A stretch of 64,000 nucleotides of DNA from Maccoyibacter intestinihominis (GTDB lineage Bacteria; Bacillota; Clostridia; Lachnospirales; Lachnospiraceae), in assembly GCF_040096355.1 (NCBI RefSeq), contig NZ_JBBMEX010000010.1:1-64000 (forward strand), in the 5' to 3' direction. Both the position numbers and the translations under genes were made by a program. The first letter of the stretch is position 1. Every line of letters starts with the position of its first letter. The notes under the pieces were generated by a model that made no database searches, was not told the origin of the DNA, and worked only from the letters and a program-made list of their open reading frames with translations. Shown here one piece after another: positions 43,096 to 53,313 of the stretch.

Positions 43096-43098
43096 CTT

Positions 43099-43974
43099 CT
43101 ATTTCCCTCTCAACGCATCTTTTCCTATATCCCTGTGCTCGATCTTGATCCCATAGCCGGAACATTCTTTCAACCGGTCATATAGTTCGTTTGCAAGTGT
43201 AACGGAGCGGTGCTTGCCACCCGTACAGCCAATACTGATGACTAACTGTGTCTTTCCTTCCGTCACATAGTTCGGGATCAGGAACTTGATCATATCTTCT
43301 AACTTGTCCAAAAATTCATGTGCCTCTTTGTACTGCATGACAAAGTCCTGTATCTCGATATCGTTTCCCGTCTTCTGACGGAGTCCTTCCACATAATATG
43401 GATTCGGCAGAAAACGCACATCGAATACCAGGTCTGAATCCGTCGGAATTCCATACTTGAACCCGAAGGACAGTACGGTAATATATAAGTTCCGGTAATC
43501 CTCGTCCCTTACAAAAATCCTCTCAAGCTCTGCCTTTAACTCTCTTTGCAGCAGACGGCTGGTATCGATGATATAATCTGCCTGCTCTTTTAAAAAAGCA
43601 AGTTTTTTACGTTCGAGTCCGATCCCTTTATCAATCCTTCCACCTCCGGCAAGCGGATGGCTTCTTCTCGTCTCTTTGTATCTTTTGACAAGAACCGAAT
43701 CATCTGCCTCTAAGAACAGGATCTCAAAGCGAATACCCTTTTGGCGGATACGCTCTAAGACTCCCTCTAATTCACTCAGTGCATTGCTGTTACGGATATC
43801 GATACTGACTGCCACCTTTTCTAACTCATCCTCCGATTGCAGGGTAAAATCTACAAACTTTTCTACTAAGGGAATCGGAAGATTGTCAACACAGTAATAT
43901 CCCATGTCTTCCATGATCTTGACTGCCGTACCTTTTCCTGCTCCTGACATTCCTGTTACAATGACTAATTTCAT
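43099..43974 (-). CDS. rapZ: RapZ/YvcJ nucleotide-binding protein
   Basis: 291 aa. Walker A GMSGAGKG near residue 7, DNLPIPLVEKF, and the C-terminal SIGCTGGKHRSVTLAN with the conserved His. In E. coli RapZ binds small RNAs; in Bacillus YvcJ hydrolyses GTP and affects competence. It overlaps murB by 4 bp. Confidence 0.95.
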   Translation of the reverse strand: MKLVIVTGMSGAGKGTAVKIMEDMGYYCVDNLPIPLVEKFVDFTLQSEDELEKVAVSIDIRNSNALSELEGVLERIRQKGIRFEILFLEADDSVLVKRYKETRRSHPLAGGGRIDKGIGLERKKLAFLKEQADYIIDTSRLLQRELKAELERIFVRDEDYRNLYITVLSFGFKYGIPTDSDLVFDVRFLPNPYYVEGLRQKTGNDIEIQDFVMQYKEAHEFLDKLEDMIKFLIPNYVTEGKTQLVISIGCTGGKHRSVTLANELYDRLKECSGYGIKIEHRDIGKDALRGK

Positions 43975-44888
43975 CTGAAATCCCCCACCATTTTTACTTC
44001 TGTTTCTAACTTTACACCAAACTGCCGGTATACTTCCTGCTGCACTTCCTGTATCAGCCGATAAACATCGGATGCGGTTGCCTTCTCTTTATTGATGACA
44101 AATCCACAGTGTTTTTCAGATACTGCTGCACCGCCGACCTGAAATCCACGCAGACCTGCATCCATGATCAGTTTTCCCGCAAAATACCCCTCCGGTCTTT
44201 TGAAGGTACTGCCTGCACTCGGATATTCTAAAGGCTGTTTCTCTACACGCTTTTCCTTTAACTCTTCCATTTTAGCACGGATCTGTTCCTGACTGCCTGC
44301 CTCTAAAGCGATCGTTACGCCCAACACCATGTAGTGTTCCTCAGTAATACTACTATGGCGGTAACTCATGTCCAGTTCGCCCGGAGTCAGTTCTTTCTCC
44401 TGTCCATCCGCGGTAAGTACCGTAACACTTTTTAAAATGTCTTTCATCTCGCCGCCGTAAGCACCTGCATTCATCACAACCGCTCCGCCAACACAGCCCG
44501 GAATTCCTGCTGCAAATTCCATCCCGGTCAGTCCTGCTTCCAGGGCTGCATGTGCGGTCTTAGAAAGCATTGCTCCTGCCTGTGCGTATATGGTGGTACC
44601 ATCCACGGTAATCTCATCCATCTGTTTTCCAATCTCGATAACGACACCTGAAATGCCTTTGTCCGAAACTAAAAGATTACTGCCGTTCCCAATGATCAGG
44701 TATTCCTTTTGATATGTGAGACAGAGGCGGAGTACCTCCGCCACCTGTTCTTTTTTCGGACGGAGATAATACTCGGCCGGTCCACCCACCCGGAATGTGG
44801 TGTGATGTTTCATCGGTTCATCTTTTAAAATCTCATCCTCTGAGAGAATATTTTTTAAAGCCTCATCAAATATCTTTTCTGTTGTCAT
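43971..44888 (-). CDS. murB: UDP-N-acetylenolpyruvoylglucosamine reductase
   Basis: 305 aa flavoenzyme that forms UDP-MurNAc. HTTFRVGGPAEYYLRP (FAD domain), IGNGSNLLVSD, GIPGCVGGAVVMNAGAYGGE and the Ser-containing SAGSTFKRPEG are visible. The short PSAGSTFKRP form marks the type II enzyme of Firmicutes. Confidence 0.96.
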   Translation of the reverse strand: MTTEKIFDEALKNILSEDEILKDEPMKHHTTFRVGGPAEYYLRPKKEQVAEVLRLCLTYQKEYLIIGNGSNLLVSDKGISGVVIEIGKQMDEITVDGTTIYAQAGAMLSKTAHAALEAGLTGMEFAAGIPGCVGGAVVMNAGAYGGEMKDILKSVTVLTADGQEKELTPGELDMSYRHSSITEEHYMVLGVTIALEAGSQEQIRAKMEELKEKRVEKQPLEYPSAGSTFKRPEGYFAGKLIMDAGLRGFQVGGAAVSEKHCGFVINKEKATASDVYRLIQEVQQEVYRQFGVKLETEVKMVGDFR

Positions 44889-44898
44889 AATCTCCTGT

Positions 44899-46293
44899 CT
44901 ATGCTTCCTTTAAGAATACTACATATCCACGGAATGCTTCATATAAATCCACTTTGCTGATAATCTCCCAAGGTGCATGCATATTTAATACTGCCACACC
45001 ACTGTCGATGACCTGCATTCCATAGTTTGCAAGAATATAGGCAATGGTTCCACCGCCGCCCTGGTCTACTTTTCCAAGCTCTGAAGTCTGGTATGCAACT
45101 TCTTCTTTATCTAATACGGCTCTTAAATGTGCCATGTACTCTGCATTTGCATCGTTAGAGCCGGATTTTCCTCTTGCTCCGGTGTATTTATTAAATACCA
45201 GTCCTTTTCCGAAATATGCTACATTTTTCTTTTCGGATACGGATGGGTAATTCGGGTCAAATGCTGCACTGACATCGGAAGAAAGCACCTGTGAATTGCT
45301 TAATGCACGGCGCAGTGCCAACTCGGAATACTGACCGCAAAGCTCCATCACTTCTGCTACTGCATTTTCAAAGAAACGTGACTGCATACCGGTTGCACCG
45401 ACACTTCCGATCTCTTCTTTATCGACTAACAGGCACACACTGGTCACTTCCGGTGTATCTACCTCCAGCATTGCACGGAAAGACGGATAAGCACACACAC
45501 GGTCATCATGTCCGTAACCCATGACCATGGAACGGTCAAATCCATAATCTCTTGCAGCGCCTGCCGGTACGACTTCAATCTCTGCAGATAAGAAATCTTC
45601 CTCTTCTATATCATATTCTTTCAGCAGGATATTCAGTACATTTGCTTTGACAGTCTCTTTTACTTTGTCTTTTTCTTCTACGTCTGCCGGAATGCTTCCG
45701 ATCAGGACATCCAGATTCTCCCCCTCGATGACCTTGGATGCTTTTTTCTCTAACTGGTCGCCTGCTAAGTGGATCAGTAAGTCGCTGACTCCGAATACCG
45801 GATCATTTTCCTTATCACCAATGCTGATGTTGACCACGGTTCCGTCTTTCTTTGCCACTACTCCGTGAAGTGCAAGCGGGAGTGTTACCCACTGATATTT
45901 CTTGACACCACCATAGTAATGTGTATCAAACATTGCCATTTCCGTATCTTCGTAAAGCGGTACCTGTTTTAAGTCCAATCTTGGAGAATCAATATGTGCA
46001 CCTAAGATGTTCATGCCTTTTTCCAGCGACTCTTTACCGATGATGAACATGGCAATGGATTTTCCCATCTGATTTACATAAACTTTATCTCCCGGCTTCA
46101 GGCTCTTCTTTTCTTTGATGGCATCCTCTAATAACTGATAGCCTGCTTCTTTTGCTTTTGCCTCAAAAAAGCTCGTACATTCTCTCTCTGTCTTACATGC
46201 AGAAAGGAATTTGCGGTAATCCTCTGCAAAATCAAAAACCTGTGTTCTTTTTTCCCCTTCCGGATATTTCATCCAAGCATTTGTTTTTTCCAT
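44899..46293 (-). CDS. M18 family aminopeptidase
   Basis: 464 aa. Zinc-binding motifs ILGAHIDSPRLDLK, DKEEIGSVGATG and GHDDRVCAYPSF are in order, with SDVSAAFDPNYP and MHAPWEII near the end. M18 enzymes form large dodecameric cytosolic peptidases that prefer acidic or leucine N-termini. It lies in the murB/hprK group with a 10 bp gap to murB. Confidence 0.94.
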   Translation of the reverse strand: MEKTNAWMKYPEGEKRTQVFDFAEDYRKFLSACKTERECTSFFEAKAKEAGYQLLEDAIKEKKSLKPGDKVYVNQMGKSIAMFIIGKESLEKGMNILGAHIDSPRLDLKQVPLYEDTEMAMFDTHYYGGVKKYQWVTLPLALHGVVAKKDGTVVNISIGDKENDPVFGVSDLLIHLAGDQLEKKASKVIEGENLDVLIGSIPADVEEKDKVKETVKANVLNILLKEYDIEEEDFLSAEIEVVPAGAARDYGFDRSMVMGYGHDDRVCAYPSFRAMLEVDTPEVTSVCLLVDKEEIGSVGATGMQSRFFENAVAEVMELCGQYSELALRRALSNSQVLSSDVSAAFDPNYPSVSEKKNVAYFGKGLVFNKYTGARGKSGSNDANAEYMAHLRAVLDKEEVAYQTSELGKVDQGGGGTIAYILANYGMQVIDSGVAVLNMHAPWEIISKVDLYEAFRGYVVFLKEA

Positions 46294-46324
46294 TTACTAT
46301 TTACCTCTTTTCTTTTTATTTTTT

Positions 46325-47266
46325 CTATTCATCTTCTTCTGTCTTATTCAGATTCTCCTGTACACGCCGGTACAATTCCTGTGCAGCGTTATAACCCATC
46401 TTCTTCTGCCTGTGGTTTACGGCAGCCGATTCACAGATGACTGCAAGGTTTCTTCCCGGACGGATCGGGAGTGAATGACAGACTACCTGATTTCCTAAAA
46501 TCTCTGTATATTCTTCCTCAAGTCCCAAACGGTCATACTCATTTTCTTTTTTCCAGTCCTCTAATTTGATGACCAGATCAATGTTCTGTTTTTCTTTGAC
46601 CGCCTCTACACCAAACAATGTCTTGACATCAACGATTCCGATTCCCCTTAATTCAATAAAATGTCTGGTAATCGCCGGGGATGTTCCCACCAGTGTATGT
46701 TCATTGATCTTACGGATCTCTACGACATCATCCGTAACCAGACGATGACCGCGGCGGATCAGCTCCAATGCAGCTTCGCTCTTACCGATTCCGCTCTCTC
46801 CGGTGATTAGAAGTCCTTCGCCATACACATCGACCAGTACCCCATGGATCGTCACACATGGCGCCAATTCTTCACTCAGGCACAGGATCAGCTCTGCCAT
46901 AAAAGAAGAGGTCGTACGGTGTGTTCCAAGCAGCGGCACATCTTTTTCTTCCGCAATCCGTAAAAAATCCTCATCCGGTTCAAAATCACGGCTGAAAATA
47001 ATACACGGGATCTCCCTCTCTAACAGTGCATTATAGATTTCGATCCGTTTGTCCGGGTCCATCTGCTTTAAGAAACTGTATTCTACCATTCCGATGATCT
47101 GTACACGGTTCGGCTCAAAATACTCAAAATATCCGCTCAACTGCAATGCCGGCCGATTGACATCGGACAAGGTTACTTTATGTTTTTTTATATCTAATTC
47201 TTTTGTAAATACCTTCAGATCCAACAATTTTGCTAATTTTGATACACTTACACTTTTCTGGCTCAT
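46325..47266 (-). CDS. hprK: HPr kinase/phosphorylase
   Basis: 313 aa. It phosphorylates Ser46 of HPr and so controls carbon catabolite repression. Walker A GESGIGKS near residue 155, the HprK signature RGIGIVDVKTLFG and the C-terminal GRNLAVICESAAVNHRQKKMGYNA are intact. It heads the hprK-aminopeptidase-murB-rapZ-whiA-lipid kinase group and has a promoter at 47309-47337. Confidence 0.96.
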   Translation of the reverse strand: MSQKSVSVSKLAKLLDLKVFTKELDIKKHKVTLSDVNRPALQLSGYFEYFEPNRVQIIGMVEYSFLKQMDPDKRIEIYNALLEREIPCIIFSRDFEPDEDFLRIAEEKDVPLLGTHRTTSSFMAELILCLSEELAPCVTIHGVLVDVYGEGLLITGESGIGKSEAALELIRRGHRLVTDDVVEIRKINEHTLVGTSPAITRHFIELRGIGIVDVKTLFGVEAVKEKQNIDLVIKLEDWKKENEYDRLGLEEEYTEILGNQVVCHSLPIRPGRNLAVICESAAVNHRQKKMGYNAAQELYRRVQENLNKTEEDE

Positions 47267-47308
47267 ACGCTTCTCCTTTATCTACCGTTTTTCCCCATTA
47301 CTCTATTC

Positions 47309-47337
47309 ATCATATCATAGAAAAATCCCTGCTTCAA
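47309..47337 (-). promoter_or_regulatory. Promoter of the hprK group
   Basis: Minus-strand TTGAAG (47337-47332), 17 bp, TATGAT (47314-47309). The -35 overlaps the uvrC stop. Confidence 0.6.
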
Positions 47338-49256
47338 CAATCCGGTGCCTCTTTTGAGGAAGAGTTTTGTAAATCTTCTTCCTGATCTTCCTTATGAAAA
47401 AACTCATAGACCGATCTGGCACTTCTTGCATCCATGCTGTCTATTCCTGCAAGGGTCTCCTCCGAGGCATTTCTGACCTCTTCTATCGAATCAAAATATT
47501 TCATCAACGCTTTTCGTCTGGTCGCCCCAATCCCCGGAATGTCATCTAAGATTGAATGTACCTGACTCTTACTTCGCAGGGAGCGGTGGTATTCAATGGC
47601 AAATCGATGGGCTTCATCCTGAATTCTTGTGATGAGTTTGAAGCCTTCGCTGTCCCTTGCGATCGGGATCTCTTTATTTTGAAAATACAGACCTCTGGTG
47701 CGGTGGTGGTCATCTTTTACCATTCCACAGACCGGAATGGACAGCCCCAGTTCCTCTAACACCGTCAGGGCAATATTGACCTGTCCTTTTCCACCGTCCA
47801 TCATCAAAAGATCCGGAAAACGGCTGAATTTTCCAAGTTCCTGTTCCCGTCCTTCTAACTCCTTCTGTTCCTCTAAACCATGCCGGAAACGTCTGGTCAG
47901 CACCTCATGCATCGATGCATAATCGTCCGGTCCGGATACACTCTTTAATTTGAATTTGCGGTAATCACTCCGTTTTGGTCTACCCCCTTCATAGACCACC
48001 ATAGAACCTACGGTTTCAAATCCGTTGATATTGGAAATATCATAAGCCTCTACCCTTCGGATTCCATCCAGTTCTAACAGCCCTGCGATTTCTTTTAATG
48101 CTCCGATCGTTCTTCCTTCTTCTCTCTTGATACGCTCTTTGTCCTGACTTAATACCATCCGGGCATTTTTCTTCGCAAGCTCTACCAGTCGTTCCTTCGT
48201 TCCTTTTTTCGGTACCCGCAGATACACTTTCTGGCCTTTTCGCTTTGCCAGCCATTCCGAGATCACCTCTTCTTCTTCGATCTCGCTTTGCAGCACGATC
48301 TCTCTTGGAATATAAGGCGTTCCCGCATAAAACTGCTTGACAAAAGAGGTCAGGATTCCCTGTTCTTCTTCCCCGTCTGCAATCCGCAGATAAAAGTGAT
48401 CTCTTCCAATCAGCTTGCCGGAACGGATAAAGAACACCTGAACCACGGCATCCCGTTCATCTCTTGCTAATGCAATGATATCCTTATCTTCGCCATCGGT
48501 ATTTGTGATCTTCTGTTTCTGTGCCACTGCCCGCACACTTCCTAACAGTTCCCGATACTCAATCGCTTTTTCAAAATTCATCTCATCCGAAGCCTGCTGC
48601 ATCTTACTTTCGAGCTCCGTGATGATCTCCTTATAATTTCCATTCAGAAAATCCATCACTTTTCGGATGTTTTTTGCATATTCCTCTTTGGTGACATACC
48701 CCTGGCATGGTGCCTGGCACTGATGGATATGATAGTTCAGACACGGACGCTCTTTTCCGATATCCCGTGGCAGCTTACGGTTGCAGGTGCGCACCTGATA
48801 GAGCTTGTGGAGCAGATCTATGGTGTCCTTGACTGCCCCGGCACTGGTGTAAGGTCCGAAATACCGTGACTTATCTTTTTTCATCTGACGACAAAAGAGG
48901 ACCCTGGGATATTCTTCTCCCAGCGTCACTCTGATATACGGATAAGTCTTATCATCTCGGAGCATCGTATTGTACTTTGGACGATGCTCCTTTATTAAAT
49001 TACACTCTAAGATCAGCGCTTCTAATTCTGAGTCCGTAACAATATATTCAAACCGTGCGATCTGCTGCACCATATGATCTTTTTTGATCCCTTCATTATG
49101 GCTTGGTCTGAAATACTGTCTGACACGATTTCGCAGTTTGATCGCTTTTCCAACATAGATGATGGCATCGTTTGCATCATGCATGATATAGACTCCCGGC
49201 TTTTCCGGCAGTTTTTTTAATTCTTCCTCAAAATCAAACATCGGTCTCCTGTTCAA
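47334..49256 (-). CDS. uvrC: Excinuclease ABC subunit C
   Basis: 640 aa. An N-terminal GIY-YIG nuclease (PGVYIMHDANDAIIYVGKA), Cys-rich segment, UVR domain (about 205-240), the RNase H-like second nuclease (YDISNINGFETVGSMVVYEGG) and C-terminal HhH pairs (IPGIGATRRKALMKYF). It makes the dual incision in nucleotide excision repair with UvrAB. The start overlaps ftsH by 23 bp. Confidence 0.96.
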   Translation of the reverse strand: MNRRPMFDFEEELKKLPEKPGVYIMHDANDAIIYVGKAIKLRNRVRQYFRPSHNEGIKKDHMVQQIARFEYIVTDSELEALILECNLIKEHRPKYNTMLRDDKTYPYIRVTLGEEYPRVLFCRQMKKDKSRYFGPYTSAGAVKDTIDLLHKLYQVRTCNRKLPRDIGKERPCLNYHIHQCQAPCQGYVTKEEYAKNIRKVMDFLNGNYKEIITELESKMQQASDEMNFEKAIEYRELLGSVRAVAQKQKITNTDGEDKDIIALARDERDAVVQVFFIRSGKLIGRDHFYLRIADGEEEQGILTSFVKQFYAGTPYIPREIVLQSEIEEEEVISEWLAKRKGQKVYLRVPKKGTKERLVELAKKNARMVLSQDKERIKREEGRTIGALKEIAGLLELDGIRRVEAYDISNINGFETVGSMVVYEGGRPKRSDYRKFKLKSVSGPDDYASMHEVLTRRFRHGLEEQKELEGREQELGKFSRFPDLLMMDGGKGQVNIALTVLEELGLSIPVCGMVKDDHHRTRGLYFQNKEIPIARDSEGFKLITRIQDEAHRFAIEYHRSLRSKSQVHSILDDIPGIGATRRKALMKYFDSIEEVRNASEETLAGIDSMDARSARSVYEFFHKEDQEEDLQNSSSKEAPDC

Positions 49257-51303
49257 AATCCTCTTCCCTGGAATTCTCTTTATTTGGATCTTCTTCCTCT
49301 GACTCTTCTTTTTCCGAAGTTGCCTTATTCAGATCTACTCTGTGAGTTGCTTCTTCTCCAACCCGGAAATCTACGGAAGAACCCTGTTTTGCCACATTCT
49401 CTTCCTCCGGCTCCGGGATTCCTTTCAATTCGCGGTAAATCTTCATAAATTCTTTTCCTGTAATATTCTCTTTCTCATAAAGATGTGCTGCAATCTTATC
49501 GAGTACCTCCCGATTTTCTGAAAGAAGCTGTTTTGCTTTCTCATAGCTTTCCTTCAACATCTTCATGACTTCTTTATCAATCTCGGCTGCGGTCTCTTCA
49601 CCACAGTTCAGTCTTGCTTCTCCGTCTAGATACTGGCTCTCTACCGTTGCAAGTCCCATCAGTCCGAACCGCTCTGACATTCCGTACTGTGCTACCATGG
49701 CACGGGCAATTCTTGTTGCCTGTTCAATATCATTTGACGCTCCGGTTGTTACAGAATGAAATACGATCTCTTCTGCTGCACGTCCTGCCATAAAGGTTAC
49801 TAAATCTTCTTCTAATTCCTCTTTAGATTTTAAGAATTTTTCTTCCTCCGGCACCTGCATCACATAACCAAGTGCTCCGTGGGTACGCGGTACAATTGTA
49901 ATCTTCTGTACCGGCTCTGTATTTTTCTGCAATGCAGTCACTAACGCATGACCAACCTCGTGATATGCTACGATCTTCTTTTCCTTCGGTCCCATAATGC
50001 GGTCTTTTTTCTCTTTTCCTGCAATGACCACTTCTACCGATTCAAACAGATCCGCCTGGCTGACATATTTTCTGCCATGCTTTACGGCATTAATCGCTGC
50101 TTCATTGATCATATTTGCCAGATCGGAACCGACCGCTCCTGAGGTTGCCAATGCGATCGCATTCAGATCTACGGTCTCATCCATCAGGACATCTTTGGCA
50201 TGCACCTGAAGGATTGCCTCTCTTCCTTTTAAATCCGGTTTATCTACAATGATCCGTCTGTCAAAACGTCCCGGACGAAGTAATGCCTTGTCCAATACTT
50301 CCGGACGGTTGGTTGCTGCTAAAATCAGCAGTCCCTTGGATGCATCAAAACCATCCATCTCTGAAAGTAACTGGTTCAGCGTCTGCTCTCTCTCATCGTT
50401 TCCGCCATAACGGGCATCTCTGCTCTTTCCGATGGCATCGATCTCATCAATAAAAATAATACATGGTGCCTGCTTCTGTGCCTCTTTGAAAAGATCACGC
50501 ACTCTGGATGCACCGACACCGACAAACATCTCTACAAAACTGGAACCTGCCAATGAGAAAAACGGTACATTTGCCTCGCCCGCAACGGCTTTTGCAAGTA
50601 ACGTCTTACCGGTACCCGGAGGGCCTACTAACAACGCTCCTTTTGGCAGCTTCGCACCAATCTCTGTATAACGTTTCGGATTGTGCAGGAAATCCACGAC
50701 TTCCTGTAACGACTCTTTGGCTTCATCTTCTCCTGCAACATCTTTAAAGGTAACTCCGGTCTGTTTTTCCACATAGACCTTGGCATTGCTCTTACCAACG
50801 CCCATTACTCCGCCGCCGCCCATCCGGCGCATTAAGAATCCAAGCAGTACCCATACCAGTACTAACGGGATCACAAAACTTAAAATATTATAAATCCATA
50901 CGGAGGTATTATCCGGGATCGTTCCTTTGATATTGACATCGTGTTTTTCCAAAGTCTTTAACAGATCCGGATTTTCCACGATTCCTGTGTAATAGGTCTT
51001 TTGGATCGTAGTAAGACCGTTATTTACCTTTGTGTCTTTTTTCTCCTCTTTCGGAGTGATCTTGATCTCTGACGAACCGATCTCGACACTCTCTACCTTG
51101 TCCTCTTCCACCATTTTCAAAAACCGGGAATAGGTAATCTCCTCACTCGACATCTGATCCATCTTGCTGTTCACATAGCTCATAATAAACAGCATTACCA
51201 GTGAAACCAGTAAAAACGCTAAAAACATCTGCCCGTTTTTGTTGTTCCGATTATTATTGTTATTATTATTGTTGTTATTTCCGTTCATCTGATTGTTATC
51301 CAT
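49234..51303 (-). CDS. ftsH: ATP-dependent zinc metalloprotease FtsH
   Basis: 689 aa from ATG 51303, preceded by GGAGGAGAGC; the in-frame ATG at 51315 sits on the ribosome binding site itself. An Asn-rich N-terminus, transmembrane helices at about 20-42 and 130-155, an AAA+ domain (GPPGTGKT, IIFIDEIDAIG), and a zinc protease domain with HEVGHALV. FtsH degrades membrane and regulatory proteins. The acidic C-tail is Glu-rich. The Asn tract (up to about nine in a row, broken by a few Gly and Arg) is from AAY repeats. Confidence 0.95.
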   Translation of the reverse strand: MDNNQMNGNNNNNNNNNNRNNKNGQMFLAFLLVSLVMLFIMSYVNSKMDQMSSEEITYSRFLKMVEEDKVESVEIGSSEIKITPKEEKKDTKVNNGLTTIQKTYYTGIVENPDLLKTLEKHDVNIKGTIPDNTSVWIYNILSFVIPLVLVWVLLGFLMRRMGGGGVMGVGKSNAKVYVEKQTGVTFKDVAGEDEAKESLQEVVDFLHNPKRYTEIGAKLPKGALLVGPPGTGKTLLAKAVAGEANVPFFSLAGSSFVEMFVGVGASRVRDLFKEAQKQAPCIIFIDEIDAIGKSRDARYGGNDEREQTLNQLLSEMDGFDASKGLLILAATNRPEVLDKALLRPGRFDRRIIVDKPDLKGREAILQVHAKDVLMDETVDLNAIALATSGAVGSDLANMINEAAINAVKHGRKYVSQADLFESVEVVIAGKEKKDRIMGPKEKKIVAYHEVGHALVTALQKNTEPVQKITIVPRTHGALGYVMQVPEEEKFLKSKEELEEDLVTFMAGRAAEEIVFHSVTTGASNDIEQATRIARAMVAQYGMSERFGLMGLATVESQYLDGEARLNCGEETAAEIDKEVMKMLKESYEKAKQLLSENREVLDKIAAHLYEKENITGKEFMKIYRELKGIPEPEEENVAKQGSSVDFRVGEEATHRVDLNKATSEKEESEEEDPNKENSREEDFEQETDV

Positions 51304-51346
51304 GCTCTCCTCCATGCTGCATCATAGTTCTTGCAGTATCGTACTT

Positions 51347-51375
51347 ATTATATGTTTCTTTTCTATTAAAATCAA
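51347..51375 (-). promoter_or_regulatory. Promoter of ftsH-uvrC
   Basis: Minus-strand TTGATT (51375-51370), 17 bp, TATAAT (51352-51347). Confidence 0.7.
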
Positions 51376-51471
51376 TACGAATATCGTGAACTTTTCTTGT
51401 CCTTTCTAAAGTTTTTCTAAACTTTTTTGATTTCTTTTTCTAAAATTGTGGATTTCTTTTTTCTCTAGTTG

Positions 51472-51477
51472 TATAAT
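51472..51477 (+). promoter_or_regulatory. Likely pyrG -10 element
   Basis: TATAAT at 51472-51477. The best -35 (TTGTGG, 51446-51451) is 20 bp away, so the promoter is imperfect. The leader of about 55 nt has no pyrimidine-sensing GGG start as in Bacillus pyrG and no terminator. Confidence 0.45.
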
Positions 51478-51536
51478 ATATGAGTTATTTTAAATTCAGG
51501 AAACATTTATATATAATTTTTAAGGAGGAAACACCT

Positions 51537-53141
51537 ATGCCTGTAAAATATGTCTTTGTCACCGGAGGAGTTGTTTCGGGACTCGGAAAAGGCATTACTG
51601 CCGCATCTCTCGGCCGTCTTTTAAAAGCCAGAGGTTTTAAGGTAACAATGCAGAAATTTGACCCTTATATCAATATTGATCCGGGCACGATGAACCCAAT
51701 CCAACATGGAGAGGTTTTTGTAACAGATGACGGTGCAGAAACTGATTTAGACTTAGGTCACTATGAACGTTTTATTGATGAGAGCTTGAGCAAAAATTCC
51801 AACGTTACAACCGGTAAAGTATACTGGTCTGTACTTCAGAAAGAACGCCGCGGCGATTTTGGCGGAGGTACTGTTCAGGTAATTCCTCATATCACAAATG
51901 AGATTAAGAGCCGTTTTTACCGCAATTTTACCTCTGAAGATACACATATTGCGATCATCGAGGTCGGTGGTACGGTTGGAGATATTGAAAGTCAGCCTTT
52001 CTTAGAGTCCATTCGCCAGTTCCAGCATGAGGTCGGACATGAAAATGCCATGCTGATCCATGTTACACTGATTCCTTATATTAAGGCATCCGGCGAATTA
52101 AAAACAAAACCGACACAGGCAAGTGTAAAAGAATTACAGGGAATGGGTATCCAGCCGGATATCATCGTCTGCCGTTCCGAGCAGCCGTTAGACCAGGGGA
52201 TCAAAGATAAGATCGCTCTTTTCTGTAACGTACCAAACGATCATGTATTACAGAATCTGGATGTGGAATATTTATATGAAGCTCCGCTTGCAATGGAAGA
52301 AGAGCATCTTGCACAGGTTACCTGTAAATGCTTAAATCTGGAATGTCCAACACCGGACTTAACCGATTGGAAAGATATGGTCAATGCCCTGCGTCATCCG
52401 AATAAGGAAGTAGACATTGCACTGGTCGGAAAATATATTCAGCTCCACGATGCTTACCTCTCTGTTGTGGAAGCATTAAAACACGGCGGTATTGCAGAAC
52501 GTGCAACGGTCAACATCCACTGGGTGGATTCTGAAGAACTGAACGAAGAAAATGTGGACGAGGTATTAGGCTCTATGCAGGGTATCCTGGTTCCTGGCGG
52601 TTTCGGCAGCCGTGGTGTAGAAGGAAAAATCCTTGCAGCAAAATATGCCCGTGAGAACAAAATCCCATATCTTGGTCTCTGCCTTGGTATGCAGGTTGCA
52701 ATTATTGAGTTTGCCCGTAATGTCTGTGGTTTCCATGATGCACACAGCATCGAGTTAGACCCGAACACTACTCATCCGGTTATTGCATTGATGCCGGATC
52801 AGGACGGTGTAGAGGATATCGGTGGTACTTTAAGACTTGGCGCATATCCTTGTGAACTGGACAAGGATTCCAAAGCCCACGCTGTTTACGGCGAGTCCAC
52901 CATCCACGAAAGACATCGTCACCGTTACGAAGTCAACAATGATTACCGCAATGCACTGACAGAAAAAGGATTGAACCTCTGTGGTCTTTCTCCTGATGGA
53001 AGGATTGTGGAAATGATCGAGATTTCCGATCATCCATGGTTCATTGCTACACAGGCTCATCCGGAGTTCAAGTCCAGACCGAACAGACCGCATCCGTTAT
53101 TCAAAGGATTTGTGGAAGCTGCCTGCAAATGTGAGCGTTAA
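51537..53141 (+). CDS. pyrG: CTP synthase
   Basis: 534 aa from ATG 51537, preceded by AAGGAGG; the open frame runs further up but has no start site. It makes CTP from UTP and glutamine. The N-terminal synthetase domain has SGLGKG, QKFDPYINIDPGTM and GGGTVQVIPHIT; the C-terminal class I glutaminase has the Cys in LCLGMQ and the His-Glu pair in HPEFKSRP. Monocistronic, ended by a strong terminator. Confidence 0.97.
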   Translation: MPVKYVFVTGGVVSGLGKGITAASLGRLLKARGFKVTMQKFDPYINIDPGTMNPIQHGEVFVTDDGAETDLDLGHYERFIDESLSKNSNVTTGKVYWSVLQKERRGDFGGGTVQVIPHITNEIKSRFYRNFTSEDTHIAIIEVGGTVGDIESQPFLESIRQFQHEVGHENAMLIHVTLIPYIKASGELKTKPTQASVKELQGMGIQPDIIVCRSEQPLDQGIKDKIALFCNVPNDHVLQNLDVEYLYEAPLAMEEEHLAQVTCKCLNLECPTPDLTDWKDMVNALRHPNKEVDIALVGKYIQLHDAYLSVVEALKHGGIAERATVNIHWVDSEELNEENVDEVLGSMQGILVPGGFGSRGVEGKILAAKYARENKIPYLGLCLGMQVAIIEFARNVCGFHDAHSIELDPNTTHPVIALMPDQDGVEDIGGTLRLGAYPCELDKDSKAHAVYGESTIHERHRHRYEVNNDYRNALTEKGLNLCGLSPDGRIVEMIEISDHPWFIATQAHPEFKSRPNRPHPLFKGFVEAACKCER

Positions 53142-53189
53142 TTTCATGTAAGTTAATTACAGAAATGCTTTTATAAAAAAATATAGAAA

Positions 53190-53269
53190 AAGTCCCATGT
53201 GGTTCATACAGATTAAAATGTCATACTCTGAAATCTGTACGGACCGCATGGGACTTCTTTTTTTATTAT
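53190..53269 (+). terminator. Bidirectional terminator between pyrG and the YvyF-like gene
   Basis: AAGTCCCATG (53190-53199) pairs with CATGGGACTT (53247-53256), and the inner part ACAGAT...ATCTGT extends the stem. TTTTTTT follows on the plus strand, and an A-rich tract precedes it for the minus-strand gene. Confidence 0.9.
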
Positions 53270-53313
53270 TTACTATGGATCTCAAAAAATCCTATGTAAC
53301 TATGCATTATTTA